A DNA stretch of 64,000 nt from Pseudomonadota bacterium. GTDB taxonomy: Bacteria > Desulfobacterota > Desulfobulbia > Desulfobulbales > Desulfocapsaceae. The position numbers were made by a program, and so were the translations under genes. Positions within the stretch are counted from its first letter, which is position 1; each line of letters starts with the position of its first letter. Shown here one piece after another: positions 25,943 through 34,747 of this stretch. The stretch covers positions 1 through 64,000 of the forward strand of contig JAEYNP010000101.1 of assembly GCA_023412495.1 (NCBI GenBank), read 5' to 3'. The notes under the pieces are model-generated. The model was given only the letters and a program-made list of their open reading frames with translations, was not told where the DNA came from and did no database searches.

Positions 25943-26638
25943 ATGGGCAGGTTCGTATGTTTGTTCTTTGTGCTGTTATTCAGCGGGGCGGTCAGTGCTT
26001 ATGGCGCGCAGTCGACAACCCCCCTTTCCGCCGAGCAGAAGGAGGCCGCGCTGAAGGAGTTGCTCGGTGGAAATATCGAAAAAATGCAACGCGACAAAGA
26101 GTACGTTATCGGCCATGGCGATATCCTCTCTGTCAGTCTTTATGAGGAGGGTGACCTGGCAGCGGCGTCGGTTCCCAGGCAATCAGAAAGCGGGGCGACG
26201 GTTTCGGGAATACAAGTGATGATGGACGGTCGCATCGCCTTGAAAGATATAGGGGATGTGGAGGTAGTTGGACTGACCCTGGCCGAACTTGCAGAATACC
26301 TAAAAAAGCTTTATGTCCAGATTTACGACAATCCCATAGTGATCACTACCTTGATCCAAAGTAACAGCCTCCGATATACGGTAATGGGAGAGGTAGTTAA
26401 GCCTGGCAATTATCAAATCGAGCATCCGATAACAATAGTACAGGCTCTAGCAATGGCCGGAGGGTTCACAGAGTGGGCGGATAAAAAGATTACCGTCGTC
26501 CGAAAAAAAATGAGTGAGGCCGATAAAAAACAATTCGAAGGCAATACCTTAGTAATTAATTACAATGAGCTAATTTCTGGTAAGTCGCTAGAAAGTAATA
26601 TTATTCTACGATCTGAAGATATCGTGATTGTTAAATGA
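25943..26638 (+). CDS. Polysaccharide export protein, Wza/OtnA type
   Basis: This protein has 231 residues from the ATG 25943, chosen because GGGAGG precedes it and the following 22 residues form a signal peptide (MGRFVCLFFVLLFSGAVSAYG). The poly-export domain begins at YVIGHGDILSVSLYEEGDL, and one SLBB domain follows (YTVMGEVVKPGNYQIEHP through AGGFTEWA). Such proteins form or cap the outer-membrane EPS channel. No lipobox cysteine is visible near the cleavage site, and the C-terminal helix of E. coli Wza is absent. It is therefore a short type that may need another outer-membrane partner, possibly the barrel at 21380. Confidence 0.88.
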   Translation: MGRFVCLFFVLLFSGAVSAYGAQSTTPLSAEQKEAALKELLGGNIEKMQRDKEYVIGHGDILSVSLYEEGDLAAASVPRQSESGATVSGIQVMMDGRIALKDIGDVEVVGLTLAELAEYLKKLYVQIYDNPIVITTLIQSNSLRYTVMGEVVKPGNYQIEHPITIVQALAMAGGFTEWADKKITVVRKKMSEADKKQFEGNTLVINYNELISGKSLESNIILRSEDIVIVK

Positions 26639-26758
26639 AGCAATAGAAGGATTTACTGCGGTAAGCTCTCGGCGGAAAACTTCGAGAATTTTTCTTCCAC
26701 TACTTGAGACCCATAATATGGATCTCCTGGCTCTGAAATTTCTTTGAATTCATAAATA

Positions 26759-27991
26759 ATGAAAACAAGTGGCGAAAGATTAAAAATTGTCTTTCTTGTA
26801 TACGTTTTTCCGTCTATGTCAGAGAATTTTGTGCTGCGACAGATCGTCGGCTTGATCGATCTGGGGCATGAAGTGAAAATATTGGCTAGAACCTGTCCGG
26901 CTGCCAACTGCATACATGAGGATGTAAAAAAGTACGATCTTCTCCAGAAGGTATATTATATACCCTCAATACCGCAAAATAAAATTAAGCGTCGCTTGAA
27001 GACTCTGGCAATGATTTTGTGGGGTGGCATGTGGCATCCAATGGATATGGGACGACTACTGAGGGATACACTAGGTCGGGGACTTGGCTGCGAGTCTCTT
27101 TACTACGGTTGGCTTCTATTGGGAAAACGGTTTGACATTGCTCACGGACATTTCGGACCTTTCGGTAAGATTGCAGCAGTGATTAAAAGTGCTGGCCTAG
27201 CCCGCCGGGCGGTGGCCACATTTCACGGATTTGATGTAACGGCTTATATCAGAAGTCATGGTGCTGATGTCTACAAAGAACTCTTTGTGATGGCTGATGC
27301 CCTGACATACAACAGTGAGCGTACAGCGGGCATCATTCGGGATCTTGGCGCTTGTAAGGAGAAGATGGTTAAGATACCTATGGGAATCGAAATGAGTTCG
27401 ATCCCGTATCGGGAAAAAAATATCGAGAAGGGCCAAACTATCCGTATTCTAAGCGTAGGAAGGCTCGTGGAGATGAAGGGTCGAAGGTATGCGATTGAGG
27501 CGGTAGCATCAGCGATGGAGAATTACCCAGACATAGAATATCACATCATTGGTGACGGTGAGTTACGGGCAGAATTGGATGAACAGATCCGCAATAGTGG
27601 CTTTGCCGATAGGATTTTTTTACATGGTTGGGTGACGGACGAGGAGCTGGACATGTGGTATCGGGAGAGCCACATATTTTTGCACCCAAGCGTGACGTCC
27701 TCGGATGGAAATCAGGAGGGGCAAGGCGTAGTTCTGGTTGAGGCGCAGGCTTATGGACTTGTCGTCATTGCAACGCTTCACGGGGCGTTTCCTGAGACTG
27801 TACCGGAGGGGTGCGGCTTTTTAGTTCCGGAAAGGGATGCCCAGGCAATCCTGACTTGTCTTAAGGATGTACTAGCAACCCCAGAATGTTGGCCTGCCAT
27901 CACTATGCAAGCGAGGAAAAACGCCGAAAAGTACGAGATTTCCCACCTCAACAATCGCCTGGAAGAACTGTATTTGGACCTTCTTGCATGA
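26759..27991 (+). CDS. Glycosyltransferase family 4, WcaL-like
   Basis: The 410-residue enzyme has a two-lobed GT-B fold. The N-terminal part includes IDLGHEVKILAR and GHFGPFGKIAAV; the C-terminal donor lobe has ILSVGRLVEMKGRRYAIEA, IIGDGELRAEL and the E-x7-E region EGQGVVLVEAQAYG. The long N-terminal lobe with FHGFDVTAY is typical of colanic-acid type enzymes. It should add one sugar to the lipid-linked unit in the cytoplasm. It is the first gene of the first assembly cluster, 120 bp downstream of the Wza-like gene. Confidence 0.9.
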   Translation: MKTSGERLKIVFLVYVFPSMSENFVLRQIVGLIDLGHEVKILARTCPAANCIHEDVKKYDLLQKVYYIPSIPQNKIKRRLKTLAMILWGGMWHPMDMGRLLRDTLGRGLGCESLYYGWLLLGKRFDIAHGHFGPFGKIAAVIKSAGLARRAVATFHGFDVTAYIRSHGADVYKELFVMADALTYNSERTAGIIRDLGACKEKMVKIPMGIEMSSIPYREKNIEKGQTIRILSVGRLVEMKGRRYAIEAVASAMENYPDIEYHIIGDGELRAELDEQIRNSGFADRIFLHGWVTDEELDMWYRESHIFLHPSVTSSDGNQEGQGVVLVEAQAYGLVVIATLHGAFPETVPEGCGFLVPERDAQAILTCLKDVLATPECWPAITMQARKNAEKYEISHLNNRLEELYLDLLA

Positions 27992-28091
27992 AAAACTTCT
28001 CCGCCTCAATCCTAATTAATGAGCTTCAGTAACGGCTGCCGCCGATTGACGCGTGAAACAGGCACTTTAACTGAGGTGATTCTTTTATAAT

Positions 28092-29615
28092 ATGAAATTT
28101 GAGGCAAGTCCAAGTAGTAGTTGCAAAAAAACTACTCGCGATCTTTTTGACACTTCATATCTGGCTAAAGACTTGAGAGGCCGGTCTGTAAGAAGCGGTG
28201 CGGCCACTGTTTTATCGCAGGGATGCAGTTTTGTTTTAAGAACGGCCTCCACGATGATCATGGCCAGGCTCTTAACGCCTGCTGATTTTGGATTGATTGC
28301 GATGGTTGCGACTGTGACCAATTTTGCAATGATGTTCCAGGATCTGGGGCTTTCGGCCGCGACAATCCAGAGAGCCGAAATAAATCATGACCAAGTCAGT
28401 ACTCTTTTCTGGATAAATACTGCATTGGGAGTTCTGGTTTGCTTAGTTGTTACGGCTATGGCACCTGGGATTGCCTGGTTCTTTGAGGATTCTCGACTGA
28501 TCCCTGTGACTACAGCTTTGAGCACGATGTTCATTTTCAGCGGCCTAGGTGTTCAGCACTCTGCGCTGTTACAGCGTCACATGTGTTTTCTTTCCATTGG
28601 TGTCATTCAGATATCTTCAATGCTTGTGTCTGTTCTCGTAGGGATCGTATCTGCTTTATTGGGCGTGAGCTATTGGTCCTTAGTCTTTATGCAGATTGCA
28701 GGGGGCATTGTCGTCTTACTAGGAAAATGGATTGCCATGCCCTGGATGCCTGGTGTGCCCAAAAAAGGAGTCGGTATTAAACAAATGCTCCATTTGGGCA
28801 GTAGTATTGCCGGTTTCAATATTATAAATTATTTTGCAAGGAATGCTGATAATATCCTGATTGGGAAAATGATTGGGGACTCTGCTCTTGGTTATTACAG
28901 CAAAGCATATGGATTGCTGATGATGCCGATTACTCAAATCAGAAATCCTGTAAACGCTGTGGCAATTCCAGCTCTGAGCCGTCTTCAGTCGGCCCACGAA
29001 AAATTTAGCAACTATTATTTAAAAATAGTGTCCATCATAGCATTTTTAACAATGCCAATGATGGTGTATATGTTCGTATTTGCATATGAAATTGTGGTTT
29101 TGATGCTAGGCGAACAGTGGGTGGCCGCAGCCTCCATATTCCAGGTTCTGGCAATTGCCGCTTTTATCCAGCCGGTAGCCTCTACGACCGGGATGGTCTT
29201 AGTCTCCTTAAGCCAGGGAAATCGATATCTCAAATGGGGATTAATAAATTCAATTATCACGGTTTTCGCATTTGCCATAGGAATTTTCTGGGGTGCCTTA
29301 GGAGTAGCCTTGGCATATACAGTCGTCAATTACATCCTCTTTCTTCCTTCTTTGTGGTACTGCTTTAAAGAAACGCCGGTTACGGTAGGCGGCTTCTTGA
29401 AGGCAGTCAGCCGTCCCATTCTAGTTAGTATCGTAACAGCACTAGTTCTGATAGTGGTTTCCCAACTGATAACGTTTGATAATACTGCTCCAGCCTTGAT
29501 TGTTGGACTGTTGACTTGTGGATTGACTTATTTGGGGGGATGGATGCTAATACCAGGAGGGCGGCAGGAACTGGCCACGATGCTATCGTATCTGAATGAA
29601 TTTCGTAAAAAATAG
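28092..29615 (+). CDS. Flippase of the Wzx/polysaccharide transporter family (copy 1)
   Basis: The 507-residue integral membrane protein has about 12-14 hydrophobic helices and the early pattern AATVLSQGCSFVLRTAST...LLTPADFGLIAM, seen in MOP-superfamily oligosaccharide flippases. It would move undecaprenyl-linked repeat units across the inner membrane. The region SIAGFNIINYFARNADNILI with GYYSKAYGLLMMP is typical of the lipopolysaccharide-type branch. A second, unrelated-looking flippase lies at 55802, so two polymers or one redundant system may exist. Confidence 0.9.
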   Translation: MKFEASPSSSCKKTTRDLFDTSYLAKDLRGRSVRSGAATVLSQGCSFVLRTASTMIMARLLTPADFGLIAMVATVTNFAMMFQDLGLSAATIQRAEINHDQVSTLFWINTALGVLVCLVVTAMAPGIAWFFEDSRLIPVTTALSTMFIFSGLGVQHSALLQRHMCFLSIGVIQISSMLVSVLVGIVSALLGVSYWSLVFMQIAGGIVVLLGKWIAMPWMPGVPKKGVGIKQMLHLGSSIAGFNIINYFARNADNILIGKMIGDSALGYYSKAYGLLMMPITQIRNPVNAVAIPALSRLQSAHEKFSNYYLKIVSIIAFLTMPMMVYMFVFAYEIVVLMLGEQWVAAASIFQVLAIAAFIQPVASTTGMVLVSLSQGNRYLKWGLINSIITVFAFAIGIFWGALGVALAYTVVNYILFLPSLWYCFKETPVTVGGFLKAVSRPILVSIVTALVLIVVSQLITFDNTAPALIVGLLTCGLTYLGGWMLIPGGRQELATMLSYLNEFRKK

Positions 29616-29653
29616 AGCGCATATTTTCCGCAGTATCTAGGCTAGACGTTAAT

Positions 29654-30805
29654 ATGCAGAAAAAGCTTAATTTATTAATTATTTCACATAGTTCTGGCAG
29701 ATATGGTGCAGAAAAAAGTCTGCTACTCCTCTTGGAGAATATCGATCGGAATCGCTTCAATCCCGTAGTTGTCTTCCCTTCTGAGGGTCCGCTGAAGGAA
29801 CAAGTTGACCAACTGGGAATTCGCTCCCGTGTGGTATGGATACCTTGGTGGATCAAGACCCGCCTTCAGCGGCTCGATCTTCCTAAGACAATTTATTTAG
29901 AAATCAAGGCGCAAATTCTATTACGGTTAATAATCATATCGGAAAAAATCGACCTTATTTATTCCAATACTATGGTTATTTTCGCTGGAGCGTTTCTCGC
30001 CAAGCTGACCGGTTTGCCTCATGTCTGGCACATCCGAGAGATTCTGCCGAGAAGTAAAACTCTTGGTTCCATTCTACCAGCCAAATGGGTGCTAAAGTGG
30101 ATTCCTATGCAAGCAACTCTATTGATTGCTAATTCACGGGCTACTCTTCAGCAGTTTGAATGCCAGGAAGATGCAAAACATCACATTGTTTATAACGCAA
30201 TTCAGGTGCCTGATAATTTCCGGCATAATCCTAAGAACCCTTTAGAATCATTCGAAGTCCTTTTTATTGGCAGCATCATTCCCCGCAAAGGCCCTGAAGT
30301 TGCAATTGAAGCGGTGGCAATGGTGCGGGAAAGGAAGAATGCGAATTATCCTATCCGACTGACATTGGCTGGCGGGGGAAGCGAAATCTACAAGAGACAA
30401 TTGCTTCAGCTTTGCCAACAAAAAAAAATTTCTGATTGCGTTGATTTCCTTGGTTATGTCAATAACGCATATGAGCATATGGCACGCTCCCATGTTCTGC
30501 TGGTGCCTTCCTATGAAGAATCTTGGGGAAGAGTAGCAGTTGAAGCTATGCAGATTGGGTTGCCTGTAATTGGAGCTAATAGCGGGGGGCTTTGCGAAAT
30601 AATCAAGGATGGCCGATACGGCTACACGGCGCAAGCGGGTAATATTGAGGAATGGGCCCTTAAGATTGAACAAGTAATTAATAATTATAGCGATGCACTG
30701 AAAAATGCTCAAAGAGCACAAGCCTATGCGAAAGAAGAGTTTACAGTTAAACAATATGTTTCTCGAATAGAATCATCCCTAGAGCAGTTCGCACGGCAAG
30801 GATGA
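29654..30805 (+). CDS. Glycosyltransferase family 4
   Basis: This is a 383-residue GT-B enzyme. The acceptor lobe includes HSSGRYGAEKSLLLLLENI, and the donor lobe has VLFIGSIIPRKGPEVAIEAV, LAGGGSEIYK and the E-x7-E motif in EESWGRVAVEAMQIGLPVIG. It lies 38 bp after the flippase gene. The acceptor and sugar specificity cannot be read from sequence. Confidence 0.88.
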   Translation: MQKKLNLLIISHSSGRYGAEKSLLLLLENIDRNRFNPVVVFPSEGPLKEQVDQLGIRSRVVWIPWWIKTRLQRLDLPKTIYLEIKAQILLRLIIISEKIDLIYSNTMVIFAGAFLAKLTGLPHVWHIREILPRSKTLGSILPAKWVLKWIPMQATLLIANSRATLQQFECQEDAKHHIVYNAIQVPDNFRHNPKNPLESFEVLFIGSIIPRKGPEVAIEAVAMVRERKNANYPIRLTLAGGGSEIYKRQLLQLCQQKKISDCVDFLGYVNNAYEHMARSHVLLVPSYEESWGRVAVEAMQIGLPVIGANSGGLCEIIKDGRYGYTAQAGNIEEWALKIEQVINNYSDALKNAQRAQAYAKEEFTVKQYVSRIESSLEQFARQG

Positions 30806-30887
30806 TAGGTTGTCCATACTCACGAAATGCCATTGAGAGTTTTAATTTCATTGGTCGCATAAACTAGTCTAAATACAATGGGGAATA

Positions 30888-31772
30888 ATGATGGAGTATT
30901 CCATAGAATTAAGTCGTCAAGATGGGTCAAAAATACGTTCTATCTTTCGGTCTATAAGAAGTTGGTTTTTAACTCTTGGTTTAGAACCCAGTGAAAAAAT
31001 CATTCTCTCAGAAAAGGAGATTCAAGCATCAAAAAAAATTTCAGTCATTGTTGCTGTACATGATGCACCAGAAGCTACCCGACGTTGCTTACTTGGACTT
31101 GAGTTGTTTGGGGGATGTTCGGAAATTATTATAATTGACGATAATTCAAAACTCGAAACTACGAGAAATCTATTAAAAAATAAGTGCTCTTTAAATAGAT
31201 GGAAGTTAATCGTCAATGAATCGTCATTAGGGCATAGTCGAGCTTCAGAACTGGGTATTTCTTTTGCTACAAGACCGTATCTATGTCTCTTAAACTCTGA
31301 CGCTATTGTCACCCAACATAGTTGGCTTGGAGTAGTTCGATCTTTTGAGTCTGATGAAAAGATTGCTGTCTGTGGGCCATCTACTAGTCATACATCTGGA
31401 CCTCAAGTTGTACGCAGAGCTTTACACTGTCGCCATTATTGGTCGGACAAGCAAATATGTGCTTTTGCTCAAAAATATGTATCAAAGCATTCACACTCAT
31501 CAGTTTTAGAAGTGCCTATGGTTGGAGGATTCGCTTTTTTTGTTCGTCGATCTGTTTGGGATATGTTGGGAGGATTCGATCAGAAATTACCTGATTATGG
31601 GAATGAGTCTGAATTTTGTCGTCGTGTCTATAAATCAAATCTTCGTGTTGTATGGACAAAAGAAAGTTATATTCACCATTTAGGAAGTGAGTCGTACGGT
31701 CGAACATTAGGTCGAGAAAAAATTAATATGCTTTGTAGTGCAGCAAAGTCTTACATGGATTCTAAGCTATGA
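30888..31772 (+). CDS. Glycosyltransferase family 2
   Basis: This 294-residue GT-A enzyme has a core beginning ISVIVAVHDAPEATRRCLLG with IIIDDNSK, LLNSDAIVT in place of the usual DxD context, and GGFDQKLPDYGNESEFCRRV near the catalytic base. About 45 residues precede the domain. The gene is clearly AT-rich against the operon genes to its left, as are the next two, suggesting a separately acquired cassette. Tandem ATG codons occur at the start (30888 and 30891). Confidence 0.82.
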   Translation: MMEYSIELSRQDGSKIRSIFRSIRSWFLTLGLEPSEKIILSEKEIQASKKISVIVAVHDAPEATRRCLLGLELFGGCSEIIIIDDNSKLETTRNLLKNKCSLNRWKLIVNESSLGHSRASELGISFATRPYLCLLNSDAIVTQHSWLGVVRSFESDEKIAVCGPSTSHTSGPQVVRRALHCRHYWSDKQICAFAQKYVSKHSHSSVLEVPMVGGFAFFVRRSVWDMLGGFDQKLPDYGNESEFCRRVYKSNLRVVWTKESYIHHLGSESYGRTLGREKINMLCSAAKSYMDSKL

Positions 31773-31967
31773 CCATTCCCATACTCCAGTTGGATTCCCA
31801 GTGAATAGGGATCTTGATATGATGTTTGTAACTTGTCCAAAATTTCTGGCTAAATAAAAATTTAATTTTTCTTTTGGGATGGGAGAAAATTTCCGTCTTC
31901 TTAGTCGATAACACAGTACCTAGAAGTCTTTGCAAAAAATGGATACCTCTCCATTATCTATGATAAT

Positions 31968-33362
31968 ATGAATAATGTAAAGATACTTGTAGCGATAGCC
32001 AACTATGGTGAAAAAAATCGCCAATATTTGGATAGATTATTGGCGGCATATAGAGCAATGCCGGCTGACATTAAAATAGTAGTGCTTTCAAATATTTTAA
32101 AAGAATTTGTAGGTGATGTAGATGTTAGAGTTGGTATGCCATCTGATAATCCGTGGTCTCTGCCTTTCGCTCATCGGAAACTATTTGTCGAAAATTTAGA
32201 TAAATACGATTTCTTTATCTATTCAGAAGATGATACTCTTATAACTTGGGAGACTATAGAATCATTTATTGAATCAGACAAATATTTAGATTCCAATGAA
32301 ATTGCCGGTTTTTTAAGAACTGAGGAAAGTGCCGATGGATCACGATATTATTCTACCTGTCATTCCTTCTTCCGATGGATTCCATCTTCTGTTCGAAAGA
32401 GAGGCGAGCATCTTTGGGCTCGCTATTCTAATGAACATTCGGCCTGTTATATGATCAGTCAGGATAAATTGCGGCTGGCTATTGCTTCAGGGGGGTTTCT
32501 TATGAATCCACATGAAGGCAGGCATGACATGCTCTGTGCCGCTGCGACCGATGTATATACCCAGTGCGGATTCGAAAAACTGGTTTGTTTTGACAATTTG
32601 ATCTGTTATACATTGCCTCACCTTCCGAACAAATATATCGGTAAAATGGGTCTACCGGAAGCAGAAATGGAGTGGCATAAAGCAGCATTGCGTCGGATTT
32701 TTAATCGAGAACTATCCAGTTACGAAATGCTAAATCCCGAGACAAAATTACCAATGGGAATTGGATCAAAATGGTACAGAGAAAAGCCAGACCCTAAAAT
32801 ATGTCAGTTGCTGGGGAAAGATATTAAAAATATCTTGGTTTGGGGAGCAGGTGATGGTGTGTTTGAGGCAGATCTTCGAGAACGTGGTCATCAAGTTTAC
32901 GTTATACCACTAGATTCTATAGTTGGAGAGTGTTGTCGAAAACGTGGTTTAGAAGTGTTGCAGCATGACCATCTGGAAGTAGCTTTTCTCGATAAAAAAT
33001 TTGATGTTGTTGTACTTCGTGATATTTTGCACCTTTATGAAAAACCGATCGATCTGCTGAAAAAGGTATTTACCTTGTTGAATAGGAATGGATTTTTTAT
33101 CGCACGGATTCCTAATTTTCATCAAATCGGGTTATTGAAGCGTCGTCTTACTGATCCGCGGTTTAAAATGTTATGGTCCAAAGATAACCTGCATGCGACT
33201 CCCTTTACGCTAAGGGGTCTTAAGCAACTTGCCCGCGAAGCTGGTTTTAGACAAGTCAATGTTCAAGTAGATGTCCCAAAAAAGAGAACAATGATTAATT
33301 TGTTAACTTTTTTCGTATTATCTAAAGTCTTATCACCCTATTTTTATCTATCTGGCAAATAG
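31968..33362 (+). CDS. Two-domain protein: glycosyltransferase-like plus SAM methyltransferase
   Basis: This 464-residue protein has two parts. Residues about 5-260 resemble a GT-A-like domain: VKILVAIANYGEKNRQYLDR at the start, then FFIYSEDDTLITWETIESFI with an EDD acid cluster, then a Trp/Cys-rich stretch. Residues about 285-450 are a class I methyltransferase: NILVWGAGDGVFEADLRERG (SAM-binding glycine loop), FDVVVLRDILHLYEKP and the NGFFIARIPNF motif. A fused enzyme could add a sugar and methylate it, or cap the chain. The gene is AT-rich, and 195 bp separate it from its neighbour. Confidence 0.75.
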   Translation: MNNVKILVAIANYGEKNRQYLDRLLAAYRAMPADIKIVVLSNILKEFVGDVDVRVGMPSDNPWSLPFAHRKLFVENLDKYDFFIYSEDDTLITWETIESFIESDKYLDSNEIAGFLRTEESADGSRYYSTCHSFFRWIPSSVRKRGEHLWARYSNEHSACYMISQDKLRLAIASGGFLMNPHEGRHDMLCAAATDVYTQCGFEKLVCFDNLICYTLPHLPNKYIGKMGLPEAEMEWHKAALRRIFNRELSSYEMLNPETKLPMGIGSKWYREKPDPKICQLLGKDIKNILVWGAGDGVFEADLRERGHQVYVIPLDSIVGECCRKRGLEVLQHDHLEVAFLDKKFDVVVLRDILHLYEKPIDLLKKVFTLLNRNGFFIARIPNFHQIGLLKRRLTDPRFKMLWSKDNLHATPFTLRGLKQLAREAGFRQVNVQVDVPKKRTMINLLTFFVLSKVLSPYFYLSGK

Positions 33363-33419
33363 ATTAGATCTAATTGTCATCTTCTGCTGTCAGTTATAAA
33401 AACTTTTTATCTAAACACG

Positions 33420-34688
33420 ATGAAGTCTATTATATTAATAGGAGCATCTTTTTCTACAGGTAACCTGGGGGTTAATGCTCTGGCTTGGTCGAGTATAAAA
33501 ATTATCAGAGATAAATGGTTAAATGCCGATATTTCTTTTTTAGGCTTTGGAAGAAAAATGTTTGTTTCTAACATATTTATAGAAGGCAGAAATGAACAAT
33601 TACCTTCCTACCCAGTACGATTTTCACCAAACATTTTTGTGGCTGACCATTTTGTTTTGCTTTTCATCGCGGTTCTATTCTGTCGGTTGTTTCCATTTTT
33701 AAAAAAATATTTGATTTCACGCAGTTCCACCTTAGGTGTAATATTGAGATGTGATATGTTTTGTGACATAACGGGTGGAGACAGCTTCAGTGATATTTAT
33801 GGCATTCGAAGATTTTTACGCGGGTACCTTTTGAAAAGAATGTGTCAAATGACCAATAAGCCGTTTATTCTTTTGCCACAGACCTATGGTCCTTTTAGTT
33901 CCGCTATTGCTCGACGATTGGCTCGCACTATTCTTGAAAAAAGCGCAATTATTTATTCTCGTGACCAAGAAGGAACAAGAATCGTCGAGAAAATGATTGG
34001 AGCTTCTCGTAAAATCAGACTTTGTCCCGATGTTGCTTTTATTATGGAAACACGGAGTCCAGACACTACCTTAACCTTAGAGCTTGAAAGAATAAAAAAA
34101 GATGGTCATCAAATTGTTGGTTTCAATATAAGTGGGTTGCTATATAACGGCGGCTATTCTCGTGATAATATGTTTGGGTTGACATGTGATTATCACGAAC
34201 TAGTCGGATACATAATGCGGTTTTTTACGCAGCGGAACAATTATGTGCTACTTGTTCCGCATGTTTTACCTTCATCTGGTTTTTTAGTTGAGGATGATCT
34301 TATTGCTGCGAAGGAGGCAATGAAAAATTTTCCTCGAGAGGTACAGGATAAGACTATCGTAATGGAAAGGGGATATGATCATAACGAAACAAAATACATC
34401 ATCGGCTTCTGTGATTTTTTCTTAGGGTCGAGAATGCATGCGACAATAGCTGCAATTTCTCAAGGTATTCCCGCAGTGGCATTGGCGTACAGCAGAAAAT
34501 TTGAAGGGGTCTTTGAAATGGCAGGAGTGGCGGATTGTGTTCTTGATATGCGGTTATTGAATAATGAAGAAATAGCAAATGGGATCTTTGAAATCTATAG
34601 GAAGAGGCATGCATGGCGTGAGGTGCTTGAGAGAGCTATTCCGGATTTAAAAAAACACATTTTGCACATATTCGATGACATTAAGTAA
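33420..34688 (+). CDS. Polysaccharide pyruvyl transferase family protein
   Basis: The 422-residue protein belongs to the WcaK/AmsJ/CsaB superfamily. Features are the N-terminal SFSTGNLGVNALAWSSIKII, DITGGDSFSDIYGI, the middle YSRDQEGTRIVEK and CPDVAFIM, and the conserved FFLGSRMHATIAAISQGIPA with VALAYSRKFEGVFE. Members attach pyruvate ketals from phosphoenolpyruvate to sugars. Some relatives in EPS clusters may have other group-transfer roles. It directly precedes an FrhB-like redox protein, a pairing seen in other polysaccharide clusters. Confidence 0.88.
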   Translation: MKSIILIGASFSTGNLGVNALAWSSIKIIRDKWLNADISFLGFGRKMFVSNIFIEGRNEQLPSYPVRFSPNIFVADHFVLLFIAVLFCRLFPFLKKYLISRSSTLGVILRCDMFCDITGGDSFSDIYGIRRFLRGYLLKRMCQMTNKPFILLPQTYGPFSSAIARRLARTILEKSAIIYSRDQEGTRIVEKMIGASRKIRLCPDVAFIMETRSPDTTLTLELERIKKDGHQIVGFNISGLLYNGGYSRDNMFGLTCDYHELVGYIMRFFTQRNNYVLLVPHVLPSSGFLVEDDLIAAKEAMKNFPREVQDKTIVMERGYDHNETKYIIGFCDFFLGSRMHATIAAISQGIPAVALAYSRKFEGVFEMAGVADCVLDMRLLNNEEIANGIFEIYRKRHAWREVLERAIPDLKKHILHIFDDIK

Positions 34689-34747
34689 ACTCTTCGGAAG
34701 ATAAGTTAGTCTCAATTCCTGGCGCTGATTCTTGATAGGAGTATATC

